NCBI GenBank assembly: GCA_002773975.1
Contig: PEZR01000141.1
Location: forward strand, 1-11,016
Length of the DNA stretch: 11,016 nucleotides
Reading direction: 5' to 3'
From: Bdellovibrio sp. CG10_big_fil_rev_8_21_14_0_10_47_8
Lineage (GTDB): Bacteria > Bdellovibrionota > Bdellovibrionia > Bdellovibrionales > Bdellovibrionaceae
A program made the position numbers and the translations under genes. This document shows, piece by piece, positions 1-5,727 of the stretch. The notes beneath the pieces were generated by a model. It saw only the letters and a list, made by a program, of their open reading frames with translations, did no database searches and was not told the DNA's origin. The stretch's first letter is position 1, and every line of letters begins with the position of its first letter.

Positions 1-1
1 T

Positions 2-598
2 TTGGCTCAGGTTGCGCACTTTGACACGGATCGTCCCATGCCCGTGGATCTTTGTTGGGCAAGCAGGGGACATCTTCCCCCCTCAATTGTGATCAAATCG
101 GCTTGGGTGGCCCCCCAAGAGTTTCATTCGACTTTGTCGGCGACCCACAAAACCTATCGTTATTGGGTTTGGAATTCGCCCCGGCCCAGTGCTCTTTTGG
201 CCCGTTACAGTTGGTGGATTCGTCAGCCCTTGGATCTGGATCATCTCAATGCGCAATGCCGATATCTCGAGAAAAATCAGGACTTTAAGAGCTTTCAGTC
301 TGTCGGCAGTCCGGTGACTCATACCGTCCGCCAGATTTTCCAGGCGAACTGGAAGCCCGCCAAGGGCAATCTGGTTCAGTTTGAGGTCACTGGCAGTGGC
401 TTTCTGAAGCAGATGGTCCGCAATATCGTAGGAACCCAGGTGAACCTGTTTCAGCGCGAGCAGCCCGTGGATAAAATCCAAGAAATTCTGGCGGCCTTAG
501 ACCGTCGCAAAGCCGGCCCAACGGCCCCGGCTCAGGGCCTTTTTTTAAAAAAGGTCTATTACCCAACAGAACTTGACAACCAGTGCCGACAAATTTAA
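2..598 (+). CDS. truA: tRNA pseudouridine(38-40) synthase TruA, 5'-truncated
   Basis: TruA isomerises uridines 38-40 of the tRNA anticodon arm to pseudouridine in the cytoplasm. The reading frame enters from the left edge: codon 2-4 is TTG, but it is most likely an internal Leu, because the residues that follow (A-Q-V-A-H-F-D) normally come directly after the family's catalytic G-R-T-D-A-G-V-H-A motif, which therefore lies just outside the window. The visible 198 residues carry the rest of the family pattern: K-T-Y-R-Y near 50-54, the D-F-K-S-F segment near 94-98, the F-x-V-T-G-S-G-F-L-K-Q-M-V-R-N-I-V-G block near 127-143, and the C-terminal A-P-A-Q-G-L-F-L block. The stop is TAA at 596-598. 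No good terminator follows it. rplM begins 165 nt downstream behind its own candidate promoter. The identification is firm; only the N-terminus is missing. Confidence 0.95.
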   Translation: MAQVAHFDTDRPMPVDLCWASRGHLPPSIVIKSAWVAPQEFHSTLSATHKTYRYWVWNSPRPSALLARYSWWIRQPLDLDHLNAQCRYLEKNQDFKSFQSVGSPVTHTVRQIFQANWKPAKGNLVQFEVTGSGFLKQMVRNIVGTQVNLFQREQPVDKIQEILAALDRRKAGPTAPAQGLFLKKVYYPTELDNQCRQI

Positions 599-670
599 AA
601 AGTTCGTTCATTTCACACGTCTGAACGGAGACCTTATCCCCGTTGGATCATCGAACATCGCTCGTGTTTT

Positions 671-700
671 TTGAGATCAGATCGTGAGAGTGGTAACAAT
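671..700 (+). promoter_or_regulatory. Candidate sigma70-type promoter for rplM-rpsI
   Basis: TTGAGA at 671-676 matches the -35 consensus at 5 of 6 positions. AACAAT at 695-700 matches the -10 consensus at 4 of 6, with an 18-nt spacer. Transcription would start near 707, giving a leader of about 57 nt before rplM. This rests on pattern alone. The rest of the truA-rplM spacer (599-763) holds a 6-bp inverted repeat, CGTTCA/TGAACG at 605-610 and 622-627, with an 11-nt loop and no following T-run, so I do not call it a terminator. Confidence 0.4.
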
Positions 701-715
701 AATTTCGTCGGTCGA

Positions 716-738
716 GTCAGTTCCCGTTATCAACTGAC
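716..738 (+). promoter_or_regulatory. Hairpin in the rplM leader
   Basis: GTCAGTT at 716-722 and AACTGAC at 732-738 form a perfect 7-bp stem with a 9-nt loop, ending 25 nt before the rplM start codon and 15 nt before its Shine-Dalgarno sequence. Leaders of L13 operons are used for autogenous control in several bacteria, so this could be a protein-binding or translational control element. The sequence shows the hairpin; the regulatory role is inferred. Confidence 0.35.
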
Positions 739-763
739 AAGATGGGCGCAAATGGAGAAAAAA

Positions 764-1219
764 ATGAACAAATCACAGACTTGGATGGCAAAGCCTGAAG
801 AAGCTGACCGCAACTGGTGGATCGTCGATGCCGAAGGGCAACGATTGGGACGTCTTGCGACTCAAATCGCAAACCTTCTTCGTGGTAAACACAAACCGAC
901 ATTTACCCCTCACGTCGATAACGGAGACTTTGTCATCGTCATCAATGCAGAAAAAATTGAAATGACCGGAACAAAGTGGACCGATAAAAAATATTATCGC
1001 CACTCTCGTTTCTTTGGATCATTGAAAGAAAAAACAGCAGCTCAAGTGAAACAAGTGGATTCCGCTTTTGTTATTCAAGAGGCTGTTCGTGGAATGCTGC
1101 CAACAAACAGACTTTCCTATTCTTTACTGAACAAATTAAAAGCATATCCAGGCGCTGAGCATCCTCATGCTCAACAAAAAGCTCAGCCCTATAAACTGTC
1201 TACCAAAAAGGGTGAATAA
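764..1219 (+). CDS. rplM: 50S ribosomal protein L13
   Basis: L13 is an early-assembly protein of the large ribosomal subunit that binds 23S rRNA. The 151-residue product is slightly longer than the E. coli protein (142 residues), with a short N-terminal addition and a basic C-terminal tail. Diagnostic segments are W-W-I-V-D-A (residues 19-24), G-R-L-A-T, R-G-K-H-K-P-T-F-T-P-H-V-D, T-D-K-K-Y-Y, R-G-M-L-P-T-N and A-E-H-P-H-A-Q. The ATG at 764 is preferred because GGAG at 754-757 lies 6 nt upstream. An in-frame ATG at 752 would add only M-E-K-K and lacks a comparable site. The gene sits 2 nt before rpsI, and the L13-S9 pairing is a conserved operon in bacteria. A candidate promoter and leader hairpin lie upstream. 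Confidence 0.97.
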   Translation: MNKSQTWMAKPEEADRNWWIVDAEGQRLGRLATQIANLLRGKHKPTFTPHVDNGDFVIVINAEKIEMTGTKWTDKKYYRHSRFFGSLKEKTAAQVKQVDSAFVIQEAVRGMLPTNRLSYSLLNKLKAYPGAEHPHAQQKAQPYKLSTKKGE

Positions 1220-1221
1220 CA

Positions 1222-1620
1222 ATGGCTGCAGCAGAGAAAGTTTATTACGCAACTGGAAGACGAAAAACTAGCGCAGCTCGCGTGTTTTTGATGCCTGGAA
1301 AAGGCAAAATCGAAATCAACGGAGTTGAAGCTGATAAATATCTGAAACGCATGCAGTCCAAAATGGTGATTCAACAGCCATTTGACGTTGTTGATCAGCA
1401 TGGAAAATTTGACGTGGTCATCACTGTTTGTGGTGGCGGCGAGAACGGTCAAACTGGCGCGATTCGATTGGGGATTGCACGAGCTTTGACAGCTTTCAAC
1501 GCTGACTTCCGACCGCCTTTGAAAAAAGCTGGTTACCTGACACGTGATCCTCGAATGGTCGAACGGAAAAAGTACGGTCTTCGTGGCGCTCGTCGCAGAG
1601 GTCAATACTCAAAACGATAA
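1222..1620 (+). CDS. rpsI: 30S ribosomal protein S9
   Basis: S9 is a small-subunit protein whose C-terminal tail reaches the P-site tRNA. The 132-residue product matches the usual length (130 in E. coli). It shows Y-Y-A-T-G-R-R-K-T-S-A-A-R-V near the N-terminus, G-K-I-E-I-N-G-V, the central G-x-T-G-Q-A-x-A-like block seen here as G-G-G-E-N-G-Q-T-G-A-I-R-L-G-I-A-R-A-L, L-T-R-D-P-R-M-V-E-R-K-K-Y-G, and the conserved basic end G-A-R-R-R-G-Q-Y-S-K-R. The start ATG is 2 nt after the rplM stop; the AAGGG in the last rplM codons (from about 1208) can serve as its ribosome binding site, which implies coupled translation. A strong intrinsic terminator begins 27 nt after the stop and closes the operon. 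Confidence 0.97.
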   Translation: MAAAEKVYYATGRRKTSAARVFLMPGKGKIEINGVEADKYLKRMQSKMVIQQPFDVVDQHGKFDVVITVCGGGENGQTGAIRLGIARALTAFNADFRPPLKKAGYLTRDPRMVERKKYGLRGARRRGQYSKR

Positions 1621-1647
1621 TTTTCATCCGAAAATTAATGTTTTCAG

Positions 1648-1680
1648 AAAAAGCCTGGGATTATTCCCGGGCTTTTTTTT
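1648..1680 (+). terminator. Intrinsic terminator of the rplM-rpsI operon
   Basis: AGCCTGGGA (1652-1660) pairs with TCCCGGGCT (1665-1673), giving nine pairs including one T-G wobble around a TTAT loop. The stem can be extended by four A-T pairs using 1648-1651. A run of eight T residues (1673-1680) follows. This is a textbook Rho-independent terminator 27 nt past the rpsI stop. Confidence 0.93.
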
Positions 1681-1700
1681 GCCCAAAATTTCTCAGCTTT

Positions 1701-1720
1701 GGGGGAGGGGACGGGGAGGG
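1701..1720 (+). other. Four-tract G-quadruplex motif
   Basis: The run GGGGGAGGGGACGGGGAGGG has four guanine tracts of 5, 4, 4 and 3 bases separated by loops of 1, 2 and 1 base. This fits the canonical G3+N1-7 pattern with very short loops, the type expected to fold as a stable parallel quadruplex. It lies in the spacer between the rpsI terminator and the lipoprotein gene, outside any gene I can support. The motif is read directly; folding in the cell is inferred. Confidence 0.6.
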
Positions 1721-1778
1721 AAGCCTTTTCTGCGAAGAGCTTCGTTGAATCCTCAGTCAGTCGGAAATGGATAAGCTT

Positions 1779-1795
1779 TGTCTCAGACTGAGACA
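1779..1795. promoter_or_regulatory. Perfect 17-nt palindrome, possible operator
   Basis: TGTCTCAG at 1779-1786 and CTGAGACA at 1788-1795 are perfect inverted repeats of 8 bases around a single central A. The spacing suits a dimeric helix-turn-helix regulator better than an RNA hairpin, since the loop would be one base. It lies about 65-120 nt upstream of the two possible starts of the lipoprotein gene. GTCGGAAA occurs on both sides, at 1760-1767 and 1810-1817. No convincing promoter was found to anchor it, so the operator reading is tentative. Confidence 0.35.
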
Positions 1796-1846
1796 GTCCT
1801 CTTCTTATGTCGGAAAGGGCTCAATTTTTTCTCATTCCTAGCCGAT

Positions 1847-1856
1847 AGGAGGGGAG
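1847..1856 (+). promoter_or_regulatory. Strong ribosome binding site with ambiguous target
   Basis: AGGAGGGGAG is a near-ideal Shine-Dalgarno sequence. It stands 8 nt (counted from AGGAGG) before an in-frame TTG at 1861, and about 11-15 nt before an out-of-frame ATG at 1868. That ATG opens a 10-codon reading frame ending in TGA at 1898-1900, which overlaps the GTG start at 1897. The site may drive a longer form of the lipoprotein or a short leader peptide. Confidence 0.45.
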
Positions 1857-1896
1857 CTGGTTGCTTGATGGCGTCAGTCGAAGAAAGGGAGCAAGA

Positions 1897-2445
1897 GTGA
1901 AAAAGTATCTGGTACTTTGTAGCGTATTCATGTTGATTGTTTCCTTTCAGAACTGCTCGAAGGTGGGACAGACCAATATTGATAGCTCTGGCAACCTCAT
2001 TCAAGGACAGCAGTACAACAAGTATTCAGTAGAGCCCTATCCAATCTTGTCTTTATGGGATTACACTCGTTATCAGTATTTGGACCTTGATCTCTCAACA
2101 GGTCACATGGAAGCCTTTGAGGAAGCCGGTCAGGTGTCGGGGAATACTTATTGCCTGAAGTCCTCTCAGTTAGCCGAGGTCCAACAGATCCTGGCTGGTG
2201 CGGAAATCTGTGAACCGATTGTGTATAAAGCATCTGACGCCGGAAATTTAGCCTGCACGATGAACTATCGTTATCCCTACGCGATTTTGACCAATTCGGG
2301 AGAAGAAGTTCGTTTGGGTGAAATGACCAGCGGTTGCGACGCTCCCATCGATCTTTGTGAAGTTAAAGCACAAGATCTGCGTCGATGGACCGAGAACGTC
2401 GTCGATCATCTTTTAGATGGTTCCGTGACCGACGCCTGTCCTTAA
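1897..2445 (+). CDS. Putative lipoprotein, Cys-rich, unknown function
   Basis: I do not recognise a family. From GTG at 1897 the product has 182 residues and a type II signal peptide: M-K-K, a hydrophobic stretch at about 4-17, then F-Q-N-C with the candidate lipidated Cys at 20. The lipobox is atypical, since Q and N occupy the two positions before Cys where small residues are usual. The mature part has six further cysteines (86, 105, 120, 147, 154, 181), an even number compatible with three disulfides outside the cytoplasm. AGGGAG at 1886-1891 lies 5 nt before the GTG. A TTG at 1861 with a stronger ribosome binding site would give a 194-residue form with a long basic N-terminus. The gene is alone on its strand and converges on the transglutaminase-like gene with only 3 nt between stops; no terminator is visible there. 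It is probably an envelope protein. Confidence 0.75.
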   Translation: MKKYLVLCSVFMLIVSFQNCSKVGQTNIDSSGNLIQGQQYNKYSVEPYPILSLWDYTRYQYLDLDLSTGHMEAFEEAGQVSGNTYCLKSSQLAEVQQILAGAEICEPIVYKASDAGNLACTMNYRYPYAILTNSGEEVRLGEMTSGCDAPIDLCEVKAQDLRRWTENVVDHLLDGSVTDACP

Positions 2446-2448
2446 TCA

Positions 2449-3777
2449 TTATTGAGACATTTCAATGAGCTTGCTGACGATCATCTCAAGTGGCTGGTTA
2501 TTGCGTGAGGCCATTCGAACCGAGTCGAGCCACTGGCCGGGGAATGCTGACTTTCCATCCCATTTTTGGCTTTGCAAGAGTCGATCTCCTTGAGAGAGAG
2601 GGCGTAACTGGGGATCAATTACCCATATAAAATCAGGATGTTTTGCGCCCAACCATTCGCCGCCGACGATTTGTCCTTGGGCATCCAATTCTAAGTCATA
2701 CTCATAGTCAAAGCCTCCCAAAGACGAACTGACCAAAGAATCACGATGAGTGGTAGAGCCTGAAGCGACAGTGATCGTTGTTTTTACGCCGACCAGTTGA
2801 GTGGCGCGGGGTGAACGAAAGTGATTAAAAATCTTTCGTTGATCTGATCCGATGGGAATCACAGCTTCTGCTAAACTGTTTTTTCTTTTTTTAGTATTTA
2901 CGTCAAAGTAACTTATCTTATAAGAGAGCACGGGGACATTCCATACTTCTTGGTTGGTCACCCGATTGATAAAAATTGTTTGTTGTCGGAGCCCCAGGAA
3001 GTTCGTCAAAGCAATATGCCAAGTGCCTGGATTGTTATTGAAACAATCTTCGTCCACGATCACACCATCTGAATTTTTTGGATTGGCATTGTCGCAGACT
3101 GTGCCGGCAGTTGGAATCTTGACGTTGTAAGACGACCACAGCAGAGCCGCCAGTCCCTTGATATCCAAGATATGAAATTGGATCATGTCACCCTGGGGGG
3201 ACCACATGAGTACGGACTTTCTAGGTTGGGGATAAGTCGATCCCGCAGCCGCCGAACCTTCGCAGATTCCCATCCAGTGAGCGAGTTTCCCCGATCTCTG
3301 GTAGGACTCTCCTTCGGCCCATTGGGCGCGGGTGAGAGTCTGTTCGGAATCCCCGACCAGCAGGTCATATTTTTCGGCTGGTGACAGTTGATCAATGAGC
3401 TCGGCTCGTCGACTGCGATCAGGTTCGTTGAGAATTTGTTGAACGGGGGTTTTCAGCACATAGTTATAACGCGTTTCCCAGGAAACTTGATTGGTAAATC
3501 CAGGGTCGGCATAACGAAATCCCAGAATTCCTCGCTCCAGAGGCCACCGGCCATCCGCCCAAGGTTGTAAATTCAAAGAGGTCTCGTGCGGGGCTCTTTG
3601 ATTCAGGGTAAAGATGTTTTGCTCTAGGTTTGCCTTGGGCTCTAAAATTTCTGGTTTGTCATTGGCTCCAATTGCGCGAAAGAGCTCCAGAGGATTCGCA
3701 TTGGCAGATCCGCTGGCAACAAACGAAGTCGCCAGAGTAAACATCAATATTTTAAAAAATTTAGTGAATGCTTTCAT
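2449..3777 (-). CDS. Secreted GP42-type (TGase elicitor-like) transglutaminase homologue
   Basis: The 442-residue product starts with an export signal (M-K-A-F-T-K-F-F-K, hydrophobic core, then A-N-A followed by N-P-L near 26-30; probable signal peptidase I site). The body resembles the oomycete GP42 transglutaminase family. It has an L-S-P-A-E-K-Y-D-L-L segment at 131-140, W-M-G-I-C-E-G-S-A-A-A-G with putative nucleophile Cys172, W-H at 253-254 (putative His254), Q-E-V-W-N-V-P-V-L-S-Y-K-I at 276-288, G-G-E-W at 372-375 and H-P-D-F-I-W-V-I-D-P at 380-389. The V-W-N-V-P-V stretch aligns with Pep-13. The position where the paralogue upstream has Asp carries Asn271 here. GAGG lies 6 nt before the ATG. 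The gene follows the paralogue by 11 nt, so they are co-transcribed. Transglutaminases join Gln and Lys side chains; activity, substrate and exact location are inferred or unknown. Confidence 0.72.
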   Translation of the reverse strand: MKAFTKFFKILMFTLATSFVASGSANANPLELFRAIGANDKPEILEPKANLEQNIFTLNQRAPHETSLNLQPWADGRWPLERGILGFRYADPGFTNQVSWETRYNYVLKTPVQQILNEPDRSRRAELIDQLSPAEKYDLLVGDSEQTLTRAQWAEGESYQRSGKLAHWMGICEGSAAAGSTYPQPRKSVLMWSPQGDMIQFHILDIKGLAALLWSSYNVKIPTAGTVCDNANPKNSDGVIVDEDCFNNNPGTWHIALTNFLGLRQQTIFINRVTNQEVWNVPVLSYKISYFDVNTKKRKNSLAEAVIPIGSDQRKIFNHFRSPRATQLVGVKTTITVASGSTTHRDSLVSSSLGGFDYEYDLELDAQGQIVGGEWLGAKHPDFIWVIDPQLRPLSQGDRLLQSQKWDGKSAFPGQWLDSVRMASRNNQPLEMIVSKLIEMSQ

Positions 3778-3788
3778 TTTTTGCCTCG

Positions 3789-4925
3789 TTAGTAGGATTT
3801 AGATAAAATTTCGTCGACCAATTGAATATCAATCTGAGGGTTCCAGCTTTGTCGCACCAGTTTGTTCGGATCGGGGACTGCGATCAAATAGTCGGGGTGA
3901 TCTTTTCGAGAGTCGATACCAGTAGGTCCCTTGACCCAGTAGCCGCCATTGATAACGAGATTGCCGTTGGAATCACGTACACCCTGCAAGACATAGTTGT
4001 ACTCTCGGACAGCCTCCCGAGTTCCAACAAAATTTTTGTCATTGGCCTGAACAGATTCTGCCGAATACAGCCAAGTTTGAACAAAGAGCGAGTTGGGCTC
4101 ATCGGGAATGGAGCTGATATTGAAGTTTGCTTTGTAGACAGGGACATTCCACACCTCAACTCCGGCATCATGATCCATGATAAATGCTTGTTTCTTTTGA
4201 AAGAGATAGACCTCCAGAAATCGATGAAATTGTTCTGGAAAGAGATCAGGATAAATCCAACCGTTATAATCCCCGGTGAATTTTTGCCCATAGTATTTGA
4301 GATCGGACTCTTGGACGGCTTCGAATGTTTTTAAAGACAGTGCTTTAAGATCGCCAACACTGAAGGTCAGCCACGTCGCGATTGGTCTTTCAACATAGAT
4401 TCTAACAGGTCTCTGGGGTTCTGGTAAAACAATCGAGGCTAGAGCCCAAGCATCACAGAGTCCTTCCCATCTAGCTGCGTTGGGGTCATAGGTCTTACGT
4501 TCGTATTCGGCCGACGAGCCAGATCGGGAATTTCGACTCAGTTGAAAATAATCAAACTTTGTCAGCGGCGCGGATCTTACACCGGCGGTGTCTGCAAAGA
4601 GATCTTGGTCCTTTTTTGGATACCACCACGATGACCAAGGTTTCACAGAGGCCATGGCCAAAGAAGATTTAAAGGGTAGACCGGTTGTTTGAATAACACT
4701 GGGGCCAAATTCGGCGGTGACAGATGTTAATGATGGATCATTCAGCAGGCCCAGAGATTTAAAGTCCTCTTGGTTTCGAACAATATCCCCATAGTCTCGA
4801 AGGATGGCAGGGGCAGATCCCTCGGGTGTTGGTTTTTCTGGAGAAAAATGACTGTTGTCATCTTTCGCGCAGGCGGCAAATAGAAACAGAAATAGACCCA
4901 GCTGGGCCCGTAAAGACAGAGACAT
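3789..4925 (-). CDS. Lipoprotein GP42-type (TGase elicitor-like) transglutaminase homologue
   Basis: The 378-residue product has a lipoprotein signal: a hydrophobic core and F-A-A-C with lipidated Cys19, followed by A-K-D-D. An anchored periplasmic or outer-membrane location is likely. It is a diverged paralogue of the gene 11 nt downstream. Shared elements are K-P-W near 95-97, W-E-G-L-C-D-A-W-A-L-A with putative nucleophile Cys157, F-H at 233-234 (putative His234), I-M-D-H-D at 249-253 (putative Asp251 or 253), V-E-V-W-N-V-P-V at 256-263, G-G-Y-W at 327-330 and H-P-D-Y at 343-346. This form keeps a plausible Cys-His-Asp triad. AGGGAA lies about 5 nt before the ATG. A 28-nt hairpin lies between this gene and the small exported protein upstream. 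The family call rests on motif pattern from memory; an unrelated papain-like or NlpC-like fold remains possible. Confidence 0.7.
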   Translation of the reverse strand: MSLSLRAQLGLFLFLFAACAKDDNSHFSPEKPTPEGSAPAILRDYGDIVRNQEDFKSLGLLNDPSLTSVTAEFGPSVIQTTGLPFKSSLAMASVKPWSSWWYPKKDQDLFADTAGVRSAPLTKFDYFQLSRNSRSGSSAEYERKTYDPNAARWEGLCDAWALASIVLPEPQRPVRIYVERPIATWLTFSVGDLKALSLKTFEAVQESDLKYYGQKFTGDYNGWIYPDLFPEQFHRFLEVYLFQKKQAFIMDHDAGVEVWNVPVYKANFNISSIPDEPNSLFVQTWLYSAESVQANDKNFVGTREAVREYNYVLQGVRDSNGNLVINGGYWVKGPTGIDSRKDHPDYLIAVPDPNKLVRQSWNPQIDIQLVDEILSKSY

Positions 4926-4944
4926 TTTTTCTTCCCTTCAATGA

Positions 4945-4972
4945 GGCTCTCCCATCTTTGAATGAGAGAGCC
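4945..4972 (-). other. Intercistronic hairpin upstream of the lipoprotein transglutaminase
   Basis: GGCTCTC (4945-4951) and GAGAGCC (4966-4972) form a 7-bp stem. After one mismatch the helix can continue with three more pairs (4953-4955 with 4962-4964), leaving a 6-nt loop. On the minus strand it lies 23 nt past the stop of the small exported protein gene and 19 nt before the next start codon. It is followed by A-rich rather than T-rich sequence, so it does not look like an intrinsic terminator. It may affect mRNA stability or processing between the two genes. Confidence 0.45.
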
Positions 4973-4995
4973 TGGTTCCGTGATTTGTCTCGAAT

Positions 4996-5559
4996 CTAGT
5001 TTTGACCGCGCTGACCGCGTTTATCGCCAATCGCAGAGCCACAAAGGCTCATGACTCGGCCGGTTTGTTTGCTGTTGACCGCATTGAAGTTGGCAGCACG
5101 AAGCGAATTGACTGTGTCTGCACAGAAATCAATCGATGTTCCTTTGTAGGCTGTGATTTCATCGCAGCTAACAGCTCGCACTGTTTCTACACTTTCAACC
5201 ACTTCAACAAACTGAGGGCATCCAGTTTTTTGGATCTCCGTCATGACGGGGGCTGAAATCGGAGTTGAACTGTATTTGTCAGAGTAGACGGCAGATGTAA
5301 CCATACGAGAAGTTGGCATATTTACGATGCCTTCATTGTCTGGCACCCATTTGTATTGAAGATCTTGGCAAGAGATCTGAATATTCGATGGGGCAATTTG
5401 ATTGTGAAATCGGGCAGGGTTTTCGCAGGCGGATTTCAAATCGTCAAATGTCAATACTTGCGAGGATTGACCTGATTTCTGACCATTGCTTTGCGCGTGA
5501 GCCAATGAGCCAAGCACGAAGCAGGCGCAGAGAGACAGAATTGCGAGTGTTGTTTTCAT
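4996..5559 (-). CDS. Small exported protein with six mature cysteines, unknown function
   Basis: I do not recognise a family. The 187-residue product has a classical signal peptide (M-K-T-T, hydrophobic core, A-H-A followed by Q-S, probable cleavage after residue 22). A Gln/Ser/Gly-rich linker covers about 23-34, and the mature domain has cysteines at 45, 64, 114, 132, 146 and 173. The even count suits disulfide bonding outside the cytoplasm. The C-terminus is short and basic (G-D-K-R-G-Q-R-G-Q-N). The ATG at 5559 is chosen because AGGAG (plus-strand 5566-5570) lies 6 nt upstream and the signal peptide begins there; upstream in-frame codons would put 27 unlikely residues before it. It is the first of three exported-protein genes on this strand and lies 70 nt before the lipoprotein transglutaminase gene. 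Its Gln-rich N-terminus makes it a conceivable partner or substrate of those enzymes, which is speculation. Confidence 0.75.
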   Translation of the reverse strand: MKTTLAILSLCACFVLGSLAHAQSNGQKSGQSSQVLTFDDLKSACENPARFHNQIAPSNIQISCQDLQYKWVPDNEGIVNMPTSRMVTSAVYSDKYSSTPISAPVMTEIQKTGCPQFVEVVESVETVRAVSCDEITAYKGTSIDFCADTVNSLRAANFNAVNSKQTGRVMSLCGSAIGDKRGQRGQN

Positions 5560-5727
5560 AGTGTTCTCCTTGGAGAGGGTTAATGTTGCCCGGGAGACTA
5601 TGCAAAGTACTGTCCCATCCAAAAAGTCTTTCAGAATCAACTGAGGCTGATTGAATGAGAAACGGGTGGGTATCTTTGCCCACTGGGGGAAATTTGTCCG
5701 TGAAGATATCCACAGAAGTGGAGTATT
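5560..5727 (-). other. Spacer between alaS and the exported-protein cluster
   Basis: This 168-nt spacer holds two small inverted repeats. TCCAC/GTGGA at 5709-5713 and 5718-5722 has a 4-nt loop, and GTGGG/CCCAC at 5666-5670 and 5679-5683 has an 8-nt loop. On the minus strand neither is followed by a clear T-run; the second is followed only by CGTTTCTC, so termination after alaS is at best weak. A promoter for the exported cluster is expected in the half next to 5559. CATAGT is visible on the minus strand, but no well-spaced -35 element goes with it. Confidence 0.35.

Noticed and set aside
605..627. Inverted repeat CGTTCA/TGAACG just after truA
   Set aside because: The 11-nt loop, short A/T-containing stem and absence of a following T-run make it unconvincing as a terminator.
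1666..1774. Continuation of an open frame from rpsI through the terminator and G-rich spacer
   Set aside because: It crosses a strong terminator, and its start is internal to rpsI in another frame; there is no sign of translation.
3822..4334. Plus-strand open frame of 170 codons
   Set aside because: It lies wholly inside the lipoprotein transglutaminase gene on the other strand, has no recognisable motif or ribosome binding site, and the minus-strand frame has a signal peptide and conserved motifs.
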